From Streptomyces griseus (GTDB lineage: Bacteria; Bdellovibrionota; Bdellovibrionia; Bdellovibrionales; Bdellovibrionaceae): a stretch of DNA of 39,148 bases. Within the stretch, counting starts at the first letter, position 1. The number at the start of each line of letters is the position of its first letter. The DNA lies in the NCBI GenBank assembly GCA_943330705.2, contig CALQIT020000019.1, positions 1-39,148 of the forward strand, given 5' to 3'. This document shows, piece after piece, positions 24,973 to 33,646 of the stretch. The notes beneath the pieces were generated by a model, which was not told the DNA's origin, did no database searches, and saw only the letters and a program-made list of their open reading frames with translations. Made by a program: the position numbers and the translations under genes.

Positions 24973-26007
24973 CTAACCCACTGTTTTTTCTAAAGTTCCC
25001 CAAACACGCAGTCGACTGACTCCACCGTCGGGATAAATATTCACCCTCAGGTAAGAATAGGCGCGATCGATGGATTTAAGTTCTTTACCAAACACGTGGG
25101 AGTGGTCGGCTTGCAATTTAGATTCGCCTAACAAGGTTTGCCATTCCAATCCTGGCCGATCGCGAAAATCGCAAGGTAGAAAATTTTCAATTGAAACAAG
25201 ACCCTCCACCGAGCAACGATCGGGAAAATTGCCCTTGAAGTGATGGGTATCGACTTCGATTTTTTGCAGCTTTGCCAGACCCGCAAGCTTAACGATAATC
25301 CAATCATGACCCGGACCCCGCTTGCGTCGGGTTTCCCAGCCTTCGCCCATATGCACGGCCCGTCCGGGGTAAATCAAATTGTCCTTTTGCCCAAAATACA
25401 TGTCGTTCGCGGTAACCACAATGCCGCCCGTGGAAGCCGCCGCCACATCAACAAGGCCTTGCAGTTTACTTTTGGCCGGACGGACTTCTCCGTGCACTCG
25501 CAGTCGCGCGACTCCACCATCTGGAAAAATATTCAGTCGTAAGTGCGTGCAACGACCACGATAAATCACCGGGAAAAAATTTTGCGAGCCTCCGGACAAA
25601 GCTGATTTCGGCAAAAGCACTTGCCAACTAGCGCGCTGCAGGTCTTCAGCGGAAGCTTCTTCACTAAGCTCACAGCCTTCGACGGATGCGTATTCCGGAT
25701 AATTTCCAGTGAAAAAAGCAGTGTCGATATTCAAGCCGTGAATTTCGCCAGGCAGTCCTAGTTTTATAATGCAGTGATCGTAGCCTACGCTTCTTTTGCG
25801 TCGGGACTCCCAGCCATCCATCCATTTACCTAAATCGGTGTACTTGTCGGCAATAAAGACAGGAGCTGCTGCTTTGATCAGATTTTCTTTTTCCGCAAAA
25901 AAATCATCGTTTGCGTGCAAGACTTGACCGCCAACTCTTTCGTTGGCCAAATCTATCAATTCACTAAACGCAACTCGTACGTTTGCACTGGATTGAATGA
26001 CTTCCAT
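24973..26007 (-). CDS. alc: Allantoicase
   Basis: The enzyme hydrolyses allantoate to ureidoglycolate and urea. The 344-residue protein consists of two repeats of about 165 residues, each a jelly-roll domain: NDDFFAEKENLI...GWESRRKR...DHCIIKLG...YPEYASVEG in the first and NDMYFGQKDNLI...GWETRRKR...DWIIVKLA...FPDRCSVEG in the second, both closing with LRLNIFPDGGVARLRVHG / LRVNIYPDGGVSRLRVWG. GAGGAATAG precedes the ATG. It sits between allB (16 bp) and uraD (3 bp). This two-domain form is the standard allantoicase, distinct from allantoate amidohydrolase. Confidence 0.96.
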   Translation of the reverse strand: MEVIQSSANVRVAFSELIDLANERVGGQVLHANDDFFAEKENLIKAAAPVFIADKYTDLGKWMDGWESRRKRSVGYDHCIIKLGLPGEIHGLNIDTAFFTGNYPEYASVEGCELSEEASAEDLQRASWQVLLPKSALSGGSQNFFPVIYRGRCTHLRLNIFPDGGVARLRVHGEVRPAKSKLQGLVDVAAASTGGIVVTANDMYFGQKDNLIYPGRAVHMGEGWETRRKRGPGHDWIIVKLAGLAKLQKIEVDTHHFKGNFPDRCSVEGLVSIENFLPCDFRDRPGLEWQTLLGESKLQADHSHVFGKELKSIDRAYSYLRVNIYPDGGVSRLRVWGTLEKTVG

Positions 26008-26023
26008 CTATTCCTCACTTCAA

Positions 26024-27373
26024 TCAGGGGCGACGTAAAACTTCGTGACCGACGCCTGAGTTTAAGAATTTATTCTGCGCAAATATTTTTTGACCGCGCA
26101 AATAGGTCATTTCAACTTTACCAAAAAGCTTTTTTCCCAAATAAGGGGTCACCTTATGCCGATGAAAAATATGCTCGCTATCGACGATGAACTCAGTCTT
26201 TGGATCCCAAATGACAAGATCTGCATCACAGCCCTCTTGGATCTGACCCTTTTGCTGTTCCAAGCCTAAAAACTTAGCGGTACGATAGGACATCATATCT
26301 GTTAAGTCAAAAAGGCTAAAGTTTCTTGCCTGCATCTCAGTCCAGACAGAAGACATACTGAATTGCAGACCGGCGATACCACCCCATGCCTTTTGAAAGT
26401 CTCCGCTTTCCATCAACTTCAAGGCCGGCAAACAAGGCGAATGGTCCGAAACAATAAACTCGATGGTGCGATCCTTGATCCCTTGCCAAAGCTGATCACG
26501 GTTCTGACGGCCCCGCACTGGAGGGGCACATTTAAAATGGGTCGCTCCGCTGTGAATTTCTTCTGCGGCAAACACTAAATAATGGGGGCAGGTCTCCACC
26601 GTGATGGGCACGCCAGCCTGTTGAGCCTCATGAATATTTAACAATGCTTGCGCCGCCGATAAATGCACAATGTGAACCTGGCACCCTGTCATTTTGGCCA
26701 AGTCAATCATCATGCAAATGGCGTTGACCTCCCATTGGTCGGGGCGGGACTCTAGATAGGTTCGATAATCGCTTGGATCTGTGTATCTAGACGACACAGG
26801 AGCTTCCAGTTCAGCGTGAACAAGAAGCGGAATTTTATGCCGCGCCAGAATCGGCATCGCTATTTCTAAATCAGCACGGCTGCAGTGTGGGAATTCATCG
26901 ACCCCTGAGGGGCAAAGAAAACATTTGAAACCCATAATTCCGGCCCGGATCATTGCTTCAAGTTCGTCGGCATTTCCCGGGATGACTCCGCCCCAAAACC
27001 CATAATCGATAGAACAGTTGTTCTTCGCTGAATTTATTTTCGTTTGCAAAGACGCCAGGCTGGTTGTCGCGGGAATTGAATTCAAAGGCATATCAATGAC
27101 CGTGGTGATACCACCAGCTGCGGCGGCTCGAGTGGCAGTGGCAAAACCCTCCCACTCGGTGCGACCTGGTTCGTTGATATGGGCATGCGTATCAACCAGG
27201 CCGCTCATGATGGTCAGTTCTTGGTGGTCGTGAATGGCAAGACCGGGGAAGCTTTGCTTGTAGTCAGAAATCTTTTCGATTTTGCCGTCATTAATTAGGA
27301 TTGTAGCGGGCCTGGATTCTTGCCACCGATAAGTGAGCACATTTTTACTTTTAAGAACAAATGGTGAACTCAT
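26024..27373 (-). CDS. allB: Allantoinase
   Basis: A zinc-dependent amidohydrolase that opens the allantoin ring to allantoate. The 449-residue product has the metal motif DTHAHINEPGRTEWEGF, the TVIDMPLNSIP segment, the carbamylated-Lys region GFKCFLCPSGVDEF, then VHAELE and FIVSDHSPC. These match AllB rather than dihydroorotase or hydantoinase. The open frame extends to 27400, but the ATG at 27373 overlaps the puuD stop (ATGA) and has AAGGG four bases upstream. Translational coupling to puuD is therefore likely. Confidence 0.95.
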   Translation of the reverse strand: MSSPFVLKSKNVLTYRWQESRPATILINDGKIEKISDYKQSFPGLAIHDHQELTIMSGLVDTHAHINEPGRTEWEGFATATRAAAAGGITTVIDMPLNSIPATTSLASLQTKINSAKNNCSIDYGFWGGVIPGNADELEAMIRAGIMGFKCFLCPSGVDEFPHCSRADLEIAMPILARHKIPLLVHAELEAPVSSRYTDPSDYRTYLESRPDQWEVNAICMMIDLAKMTGCQVHIVHLSAAQALLNIHEAQQAGVPITVETCPHYLVFAAEEIHSGATHFKCAPPVRGRQNRDQLWQGIKDRTIEFIVSDHSPCLPALKLMESGDFQKAWGGIAGLQFSMSSVWTEMQARNFSLFDLTDMMSYRTAKFLGLEQQKGQIQEGCDADLVIWDPKTEFIVDSEHIFHRHKVTPYLGKKLFGKVEMTYLRGQKIFAQNKFLNSGVGHEVLRRP

Positions 27374-28551
27374 TCGACCCTTGCCCCTTGCGAAATCCAT
27401 TTGCCAAGCAGAATTCGCTCTTCATCCAGCATTTGTGTTTTGTTCGCCAAGGGCATTGTTTTTTGCTGCACAGCCCGCTCGTTAATTCGTGTTGACCACT
27501 GCTGAATATCGGCTGGGGTATCAAATACAACACCGCCCGGGGCAACCGTAAAAACAGAATCCGTCGGAAAGCGAGAATGACATTGAACACAACGATTTTG
27601 CAGAATGTGATTTATCTGAAAGAAATGAACTTTAGAATTTTCAGAATCATTTTCAGGTAAACCTCTTGCGGCCTTAACATAGGTCATCGAAACCAGGGCG
27701 ACCAAACAAGCAAGGGCTGGCGCCAATGGCCAATACTTTGCCGAAATCATCACATGTCGAACTAGGGCACCCATCAGGACAATTAAAATCAGAACCAGCC
27801 AGTTGTTGCTATGGGCAAACGTTGATGGAAAGTGATTTGAAATCATAATAAAAAGTACCGGCAATGTCATGTAGGAGTTATGCATTGACCGGGTCTTGGC
27901 AATTTTCCCAAGGTCATAGTTTGGTTCATTACCGGCATTTGAGGCCTCAATGATGGCCTGCTGATTGGGCAAAATATGAACCCAAACATTCAAGACCATC
28001 ATCGTACCAAACATTGCGCCCAAATGAATAAAAGCTCCACGGCCACTAAAGGTGTGGGTCAAAAAATAGATAATTGCGGCCGTCAAAAAAAGACCTACCA
28101 CATTGACCCATTTACTTTTTGCCAATGGGCTACGAAGCAACAGATCGTAAAATATCCAACCACCAAAAATAACCCCAAGTCCAATAAGACTTGCCAATCC
28201 AGGGCTTAAGTTTTTTACCTGCGCATCGACCAAATAAGCGCCGCTGGTCATGTAATAGACGACGATCAAAAGCATAAATCCCGTAAGCCAAGTCAAGGTC
28301 GCTTCCCACTTAAACCAATGAAGCAAAGAAGGCATTTCCCCTGGGCCAAAACGGCGCTTTTCGACGTGATAAAAGTTACCGCCGTGAACCATCCAAACTT
28401 CGCCGTCAACGCCCTTTTTGGGCTCTGCCAATGGCTTAAAGCTAGAGTCCATCCAAACAAAATAGAGGGAAGTCCCTATCCACATAATACCCGCCAGAAA
28501 ATGACCCCAGCGAATTAAAAGATTTAACCATTCGTGCAAATTAGAATTCAT
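27370..28551 (-). CDS. puuD: Membrane urate hydroxylase/oxidase PuuD with cytochrome c domain
   Basis: The 393-residue protein has about eight hydrophobic helices in residues 10-292 (LIRWGHFLAGIMWIGTSLYFVWMD, a second near 86-104, and others), then a C-terminal domain with the heme motif C321-VQ-C324-H325 and a likely distal Met366 in KTMPLAN. This is the PuuD layout, in which urate is oxidised to 5-hydroxyisourate and electrons go through the c-heme to the respiratory chain, without the H2O2 made by soluble uricase. The ATG lacks a clear ribosome binding site and follows a 100-bp gap after xdhC, so an internal promoter is possible. Its stop overlaps allB. Confidence 0.93.
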   Translation of the reverse strand: MNSNLHEWLNLLIRWGHFLAGIMWIGTSLYFVWMDSSFKPLAEPKKGVDGEVWMVHGGNFYHVEKRRFGPGEMPSLLHWFKWEATLTWLTGFMLLIVVYYMTSGAYLVDAQVKNLSPGLASLIGLGVIFGGWIFYDLLLRSPLAKSKWVNVVGLFLTAAIIYFLTHTFSGRGAFIHLGAMFGTMMVLNVWVHILPNQQAIIEASNAGNEPNYDLGKIAKTRSMHNSYMTLPVLFIMISNHFPSTFAHSNNWLVLILIVLMGALVRHVMISAKYWPLAPALACLVALVSMTYVKAARGLPENDSENSKVHFFQINHILQNRCVQCHSRFPTDSVFTVAPGGVVFDTPADIQQWSTRINERAVQQKTMPLANKTQMLDEERILLGKWISQGARVE

Positions 28552-28651
28552 ACAAAGTTGTTACGAGAGATAAGCTTGATTAGCAAGGCTGCAGTCACTT
28601 GATAAATAGTGTCATCAGCAACGGGGGGCTTTCTAATGACTTCGCCGCCAG

Positions 28652-29548
28652 TTAGGTTCGAACTTGCAGCAGTTCCGCGGCAATGCTAATTGCAATTTCA
28701 GCCGGGCTATTGCTACCCAAAGGCAAACCCATCGGACAGCGTAGCTTTTGCAACAAGCTGTCACTCACCCCTCGGGCGGAGAGCTCCGCCCGGATTCGCT
28801 TTGCCTTAAGGTCACTGCCGATCACCCCAATATAGGGGGCTTCGGGATGATGGCGAAAAATCTTTTCCAAAATGGGCACATCCATCGCATGTCCCTGGGT
28901 CACGGAAACAAAAAATGATCTTTGATGGAGCTGTGGGACCAACTCTTCCGGCTGTGCAATACAAACTGCCGTTAGCTTTTCTGATGAAGGCAACTTTTCA
29001 AGCCATTCAGGACGGTGGTCATAACATTGAATTTGGCATTCAAGAGTCAACAGTACCCGGATCAGGGCTTGGGAAACGTGCCCAGCTCCAAACACGACGA
29101 TTTTCCAATGTCGAGGGAAATGGGTTTCGAATAGGTAAGTCACTTCCCCGCCACACGTCATCCCGATATCTGTTTGCAGATTCCAGGTTACTATTCTTGG
29201 ACCCGACTTTGAGTCGGGTACTGTTCTTGGACCCGACTTTGAGTCGGGTACTGTTCTTGGACCCGACTTTGAGTCGGGTACTGTTATGGGACCCGACTTT
29301 GAGTCGGGTACTAATATTGGACCCGAAGACTTTGCTTGCGCGGGTGAAGGGTCCTGGGGACTGCCGCTACTTATCAAGGCCCTTGCAAACTGAATTGCGC
29401 GGGCCTCGATTTTGCCGCCACCAACGGTACCCCAGTGCAGGCCCTTTTCAGTGACAATAGCTTTTGCCCCGGGGTCCTGAGGGGCACTGCCACGGCTAGC
29501 TACTAAGGTAATCGTCACAAAGCGATGACCCTCAGTGCTCAGCTGCAA
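28652..29548 (-). CDS. xdhC: XdhC-family xanthine dehydrogenase maturation factor with in-frame palindromic repeats
   Basis: XdhC proteins bind and sulfurate the molybdenum cofactor and insert it into xanthine dehydrogenase. From the TTG at 29548 the product has 298 residues: an N-terminal XdhC/CoxI domain (RGSAPQDPGAK, GTVGGGKIEARA), a C-terminal Rossmann domain (VFGAGHVSQALIRVL, CYDHRPEWL, YIGVIGSDLKAKRI, CPMGLPLGS-SPAEIAISIAAELL). Between them, residues about 74-120 are four PDSKSGPxxV repeats, encoded by a palindromic 30-bp unit. Family members normally start about eight residues earlier; an ATT codon at 29572 with GGGAG six bases before it is a possible true start, giving N-terminal QDFFQSALQL. 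The gene follows xdhB closely. Confidence 0.9.
   Translation of the reverse strand: MQLSTEGHRFVTITLVASRGSAPQDPGAKAIVTEKGLHWGTVGGGKIEARAIQFARALISSGSPQDPSPAQAKSSGPILVPDSKSGPITVPDSKSGPRTVPDSKSGPRTVPDSKSGPRIVTWNLQTDIGMTCGGEVTYLFETHFPRHWKIVVFGAGHVSQALIRVLLTLECQIQCYDHRPEWLEKLPSSEKLTAVCIAQPEELVPQLHQRSFFVSVTQGHAMDVPILEKIFRHHPEAPYIGVIGSDLKAKRIRAELSARGVSDSLLQKLRCPMGLPLGSNSPAEIAISIAAELLQVRT
29191..29326. repeat. 30-bp tandem palindromic repeat inside xdhC (four full copies plus a partial one)
   Basis: Full copies lie at 29191, 29221, 29251 and 29281, and a partial 16-bp copy at 29311-29326. The copies differ only in the 'ctgttcttgg' part. Each contains the hairpin ACCCGACT-TTG-AGTCGGGT (8-bp stem, 3-nt loop). 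The unit is a multiple of three, so the reading frame is kept. Confidence 0.97.
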
Positions 29549-29575
29549 TGCGGATTGAAAAAAATCCTGAATCGG

Positions 29576-32005
29576 TTACTCCCAACGCTCAAAAGCTCGA
29601 CGATGCATAGCCCTTAACACGACTTCTTGAGTTGCTGGAAGCTGGATTTGTGGATATTCCTTTTCGTACTCCGGCAAAGCTTTCAAAGCATCTTGGACGG
29701 CGGTCCACACGCTGATAGCCAATAACAATGGAGGCTCGCCGACCGCTTTTGTTCCGCGTAGATTGATTCGATTGTCGTCATTGGATAGCAACTGAATATT
29801 AAAAGTCCGCGGCGTATCCTGAATGCTAGGAATTTTGTAGGTACTTGGAGAATGCGATAGCAACTTCCCCGCAGCCGAGTAATAAAGATTTTCAGTTGTC
29901 ACCCAACCCATGCCTTGAACAAAGCCCCCTTGGACTTGACCCAGGTCTAAACCTTCATTGATCGGTCGCCCCAAATCCATCAAAATATCACTGCGCAAAA
30001 CCTTTACCTCGCCAGTCACTTGATCAATCCCTACTTCTGAGGCCGCAACTCCTTGAGTGAAGTACATGAAGGCATTGCCTGCGCCCGTCAGCTTATTGAA
30101 ATTCAAATCTGGAATTCGGTAGTGAGCATAATCGCTCAGTGAAATGCGGTTCAGATAGGCTTCGTTAGTTAAGTCAGCAAAACTGATTTTTTTCTCTGGC
30201 TTATTTTTTGCGAATACTTGCCCGTCAGAAAAAATAATATCACAAAAATCCTGCAGCCCCGTTTGCCAATTGGCTTTTTCATTGGGCTGAGTCCCTAAGT
30301 ACTCGGCAGAACTGACTAGAATTTCATCTTCCGAACCCAAACCGGCCGTATTTTTCGCCCAGCGGGTCTCTGGAAGCTGAAGGACCTTAACTGCCAACTG
30401 ACTTAATCTTGATTTAATCTTTCGCACGGCCAGAACCGCTGCCGACCCATTCAAATCTGTACCGCTAGATGCCGCCGTCGGAGACGTATTTGCATTTTTA
30501 TCGGTTGCTGTGGGCATGATGCGCACGAGCTGGCGCTCGAGTCCTAACTCTTCAGAAATCAATTGCGCAATACGAGCATTTACCCCTTGACCCATTTCTG
30601 TCGCACCGGTCGAAGCCTGCACAGTGCCATCGCGATGAACAATGACTAAGGCATTTCCCTGATTTAAGAATCTGGTAGTAAATGAAATTCCAAACTTAAC
30701 TGCAGTCAAAGACAAGCCACGCAGACCTTGATCGGCGCCCGAAGAAATTGCCTTTGCATTGTGTAAACTGATTTCTTTTCGGCGTTGCTGGTAGTTGCAG
30801 CTTTTTTCTAATTTCTGAAATAACTCTGGAAGGCAATTGTTTTCGACTTTTTGCCCATAGGGGGTTATGTCTCTGCCGCCTCGGTCGCTGTAGCAATTTA
30901 GCTTGCGGATTTCCAACGCATCTTTTCCCAATGCATGAGCGACCTGCTCAATGATTTGCTCGATGGTTGCGACACCTTTTGGTCCGCCAAAACCGCGAAA
31001 GGCAGTGTGCGGATGAAAATTAGTGCGGCAAACCTGACCCCGAATCCGCACGTGCGGAATAAAATACGCATTATCAGAGTGCAGCATCGCCCTTTCCATA
31101 ATTGAAGTCGAAAGATCAGCAAAGGCCCCACCGTCCGAAAACAGCTGAACGTCCAAGGCCAAAAGATAACCCTGGGAATCAAAGGCAACCCGGTATTCAT
31201 TTTCAAAGGGATTTCTTTTGCCTGTCATTATCATATCATCGTCTTTGCTCAGAACAATTCGGGCCGGTCGCTTTAACTTATGCGCAACCAACGCGGCAAA
31301 GGCCGCAAAAGGGGCAGCCTGTGACTCCTTGCCGCCAAAGGCGCCACCCATTCTTTTTACAATGCATACAACGTCCTTAGAGCCCAACCCTAAAGCATGA
31401 CAAACAACGTGTTGAACCTCAGTTGGGTGTTGTGACGAGGAATGAATTTCAATTTGCCCATCTTCTTTTGGATAGGCGACCGCAACCTGACTTTCTAAAT
31501 AAAAATGATCTTGTCCACGGATTACGATTTTGCTTGCGAATTGATGGGAAGCTTTAAGAAAAGCCTGATCAACCTGGCCTCGTTCAATTTTTCGTTCCCC
31601 AGCAATAAAACTTTTCTGTTTACGGGCTTCCGCAATATTCAAAATCGCCGGTAGCACTTGATAATCAATGCGAATGACAGCTTTCGCAGCTTCGATGGCT
31701 TCTTTGGTCTCTGCGGCAATCAGGACAAGGACCTCGCCAACAAAATTAACTTCGCTTTCGGCAATTAGCGGTTGATCTTGAAAGATGGTTCCCCAAACAT
31801 TATGTTCTATATCTTTCCCCGTGAAAACCGCGGCAACCCCTGGAATCCGAAGGGCAGCCGTCGTATCTATTTTGCGAACTCTGGCCTTGGCGTGAGGACT
31901 AAATAATATACCAACCAGAAGTTCCCCACGAACAAAGGCCCGATCATCAATGAATTCACTAAGGCCTGTAACGTGAGTATGGGCAGATTCATGGGAGCGT
32001 TTCAT
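29576..32005 (-). CDS. xdhB: Xanthine dehydrogenase, molybdopterin-binding large subunit
   Basis: The 809-residue subunit carries the active site where hypoxanthine and xanthine are hydroxylated to urate. The N-terminal Ald_Xan_dh a/b-hammerhead (VTGLSEFIDD, FSPHAKARVRKIDT, GVAAVFTGKDI) is followed by molybdopterin-binding segments: KRMGGAFGGKESQ, AFRGFGGPKG, GATEMGQGVN and, near the C-terminus, GTKAVGEPPLLLAISV with the catalytic Glu. Its ATG overlaps the xdhA stop (ATGA). The two-gene split (small Fe-S/FAD plus large Mo subunit) follows the XdhAB form seen in many proteobacteria. xdhC follows. Confidence 0.96.
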   Translation of the reverse strand: MKRSHESAHTHVTGLSEFIDDRAFVRGELLVGILFSPHAKARVRKIDTTAALRIPGVAAVFTGKDIEHNVWGTIFQDQPLIAESEVNFVGEVLVLIAAETKEAIEAAKAVIRIDYQVLPAILNIAEARKQKSFIAGERKIERGQVDQAFLKASHQFASKIVIRGQDHFYLESQVAVAYPKEDGQIEIHSSSQHPTEVQHVVCHALGLGSKDVVCIVKRMGGAFGGKESQAAPFAAFAALVAHKLKRPARIVLSKDDDMIMTGKRNPFENEYRVAFDSQGYLLALDVQLFSDGGAFADLSTSIMERAMLHSDNAYFIPHVRIRGQVCRTNFHPHTAFRGFGGPKGVATIEQIIEQVAHALGKDALEIRKLNCYSDRGGRDITPYGQKVENNCLPELFQKLEKSCNYQQRRKEISLHNAKAISSGADQGLRGLSLTAVKFGISFTTRFLNQGNALVIVHRDGTVQASTGATEMGQGVNARIAQLISEELGLERQLVRIMPTATDKNANTSPTAASSGTDLNGSAAVLAVRKIKSRLSQLAVKVLQLPETRWAKNTAGLGSEDEILVSSAEYLGTQPNEKANWQTGLQDFCDIIFSDGQVFAKNKPEKKISFADLTNEAYLNRISLSDYAHYRIPDLNFNKLTGAGNAFMYFTQGVAASEVGIDQVTGEVKVLRSDILMDLGRPINEGLDLGQVQGGFVQGMGWVTTENLYYSAAGKLLSHSPSTYKIPSIQDTPRTFNIQLLSNDDNRINLRGTKAVGEPPLLLAISVWTAVQDALKALPEYEKEYPQIQLPATQEVVLRAMHRRAFERWE

Positions 32006-33516
32006 AGCTCAGACTCCGGCCTGCGCTTCAGGGATGCTCCACGCTTTAGGGATTCTCCGTGATTCATCTTCACTTGAAAAAAATGACGTAAATAGTTTTC
32101 TAGCAAAACCCGGCGAAAAGCACTTGAACCGCGCAAATCGGAAAGCGGCGTGATCTCTTCATGCAAAATCAAAATAGCTTGCTCTAAAATATCAGAAGAT
32201 AAACTTTTACCCAGCAAAAATTTTTCAGTTTTGATCAGTCGCAGCGGCCAGGGCCCGACACCGCCCGCCGCAATCCGACAAACCCCCACTTGCAATGCGG
32301 CTCGATTCTTCCATTGCAAGCGCAGACCCATATTTACAGCTGAAATATCCAAATCACGTCGCTGCGAAGTTTTGCGTAGAATCAAATCCTCGTCAGCCTC
32401 TGGAATATCAAATTCGATGGCACTAACTAACTCGCCTGTCTTCACTGCGGTTTTTTTATATCCAAGATAGAAGTCCTCAAGTTTTACTTTTCGCGTCCCT
32501 TTTACACCGACAATATAAATTACTGTATTTGCCAGCAAAAGAAATGGGGCCGTATCGCCAATCGGCGACGCATTTGCGACATTGCCAACTAAGGTCGCAA
32601 CATTTTTAATCTGAGGCGAAGCAAAGATATCCAGAAATCGAGCCAACTCAGGGATCAGCGCTTGCACTTCTTTGCGCAGTACCGACAAGGTCACCCGCGC
32701 ACCCACTTGCAGGCGCCTTCCCTTAACCTTTTTTATTTCATAAAGCTCTGGGACTAAATGCAAACTAAGCACACGCTTGATTTGAATCTTGTTCTTATTC
32801 AGCAAAACCCCAAGGTCAGTTCCGGCAGCCAGCAGACGGGCTTCTTTATTTTTGACCAGATATTTTGCCGCAGCGAGGACTTCTGTCGGCGCAAAAAAAC
32901 CGTAGTTTTCAGTACGAAGATGGACACTCTTCTTTCGCGCGGCCAACAGCTCTGCCCTCTGCGAACGCGAATAGTATCGACTCAGAACGGAAGAACATTG
33001 TTGCACCACTAAAGAAGTCGCCGCCTGCACAATCGGTTGATAGCCCGTACAGCGACACAAATTTCCCGTAAGTCCATTTTTTGCTTCTTTGTCTGAGATC
33101 TGATTTTCTTTTTTTTGCAATTTTCTTTCAACCAAACCAGTTAATGCGACGACAAATCCTGGCGTACAGAATCCACACTGACTTCCGTTGGCTTGCACCA
33201 TTGCCTGCTGCACACAGGATAAAGCGGCACTTTGCTCAGAGTCCGCCAAGGCCTCAACGGTCACAAGACTTGTCCCGTCCAACTGTGCCACGGTGACAAT
33301 GCACGAATTCATGGGCTCATAAATATCTTGACTGGCAATTGGCATCGGGCGCAAGCGAAGAACGGAGCAGGCGCCGCAGTCGCCCTCTGCACAAACAATC
33401 TTAGTCCCGGTCAGACCCCGTCGATAACGTAAGTAATCGGCAAACATCATCCCGGCTTCTGGACCGCGAACTTCATGACGCTGGCCATTGATATAAAGCA
33501 ATATAAAATCCCGCAT
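32002..33516 (-). CDS. xdhA: Xanthine dehydrogenase, Fe-S/FAD small subunit
   Basis: The 504-residue subunit passes electrons from the molybdenum site to NAD+. Its N-terminal 2Fe-2S ferredoxin domain holds CAEGDCGACSV; the second 2Fe-2S domain has SQCGFCTPGFV and LTGNLCRCTGYQPI. After a short linker (to about residue 195) comes the FAD-binding domain (AAGTDLGVLLNKNK, IASPQIKNVATLVGNV, SPIGDTAPFLL), ending in the CO-dehydrogenase flavoprotein C-terminal part. The open frame begins 31 codons earlier, but the ATG at 33516 has AGGG nearby and matches the family start. This is the first gene of the nine-gene purine operon, with a good -35 element 45 bp upstream. Confidence 0.96.
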   Translation of the reverse strand: MRDFILLYINGQRHEVRGPEAGMMFADYLRYRRGLTGTKIVCAEGDCGACSVLRLRPMPIASQDIYEPMNSCIVTVAQLDGTSLVTVEALADSEQSAALSCVQQAMVQANGSQCGFCTPGFVVALTGLVERKLQKKENQISDKEAKNGLTGNLCRCTGYQPIVQAATSLVVQQCSSVLSRYYSRSQRAELLAARKKSVHLRTENYGFFAPTEVLAAAKYLVKNKEARLLAAGTDLGVLLNKNKIQIKRVLSLHLVPELYEIKKVKGRRLQVGARVTLSVLRKEVQALIPELARFLDIFASPQIKNVATLVGNVANASPIGDTAPFLLLANTVIYIVGVKGTRKVKLEDFYLGYKKTAVKTGELVSAIEFDIPEADEDLILRKTSQRRDLDISAVNMGLRLQWKNRAALQVGVCRIAAGGVGPWPLRLIKTEKFLLGKSLSSDILEQAILILHEEITPLSDLRGSSAFRRVLLENYLRHFFQVKMNHGESLKRGASLKRRPESEL

Positions 33517-33537
33517 AAATCCCTGCCTTGAGGCAAA

Positions 33538-33566
33538 ACTAGACAATAGGAATTGACGAGTGTCAA
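33538..33566 (-). promoter_or_regulatory. Candidate promoter of the purine operon with overlapping palindrome
   Basis: On the minus strand a perfect -35 TTGACA (33566-33561), a 17-bp spacer and a -10-like TCTAGT (33543-33538) give a start near 33530, about 14 bases before the xdhA ATG. The -35 lies inside the palindrome TTGAC-GAGT-GTCAA (33553-33566), a plausible operator that would block RNA polymerase. Confidence 0.55.
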
Positions 33567-33603
33567 AACAACTTTTTGCGGCCAACAAGGCGGGCAAATT
33601 CGC

Positions 33604-33636
33604 TACCAATCAATTACCAATCAATTACCAATCAAT
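33604..33636. repeat. Three perfect 11-bp tandem repeats (taccaatcaat) upstream of xdhA
   Basis: Copies at 33604-33614, 33615-33625 and 33626-33636 are in phase with about one helical turn each, so a bound protein would contact one DNA face. They lie about 40-70 bp upstream of the -35 box of the purine operon and directly beyond the arfB stop (33647). They are candidate activator or repressor sites. Confidence 0.75.
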
Positions 33637-33646
33637 CCCCAGCCAA

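Noticed and set aside
29191-29326. CRISPR-like array: 30-bp repeats in tandem
   Set aside because: There are no spacers between units, the repeats are inside a conserved gene in frame, and no cas genes are nearby.
28915-29454. 179-codon plus-strand open frame over xdhC with LFLDPTLSRV repeats
   Set aside because: It is the antisense reading of the xdhC palindromic repeats; xdhC itself is clearly conserved on the other strand.
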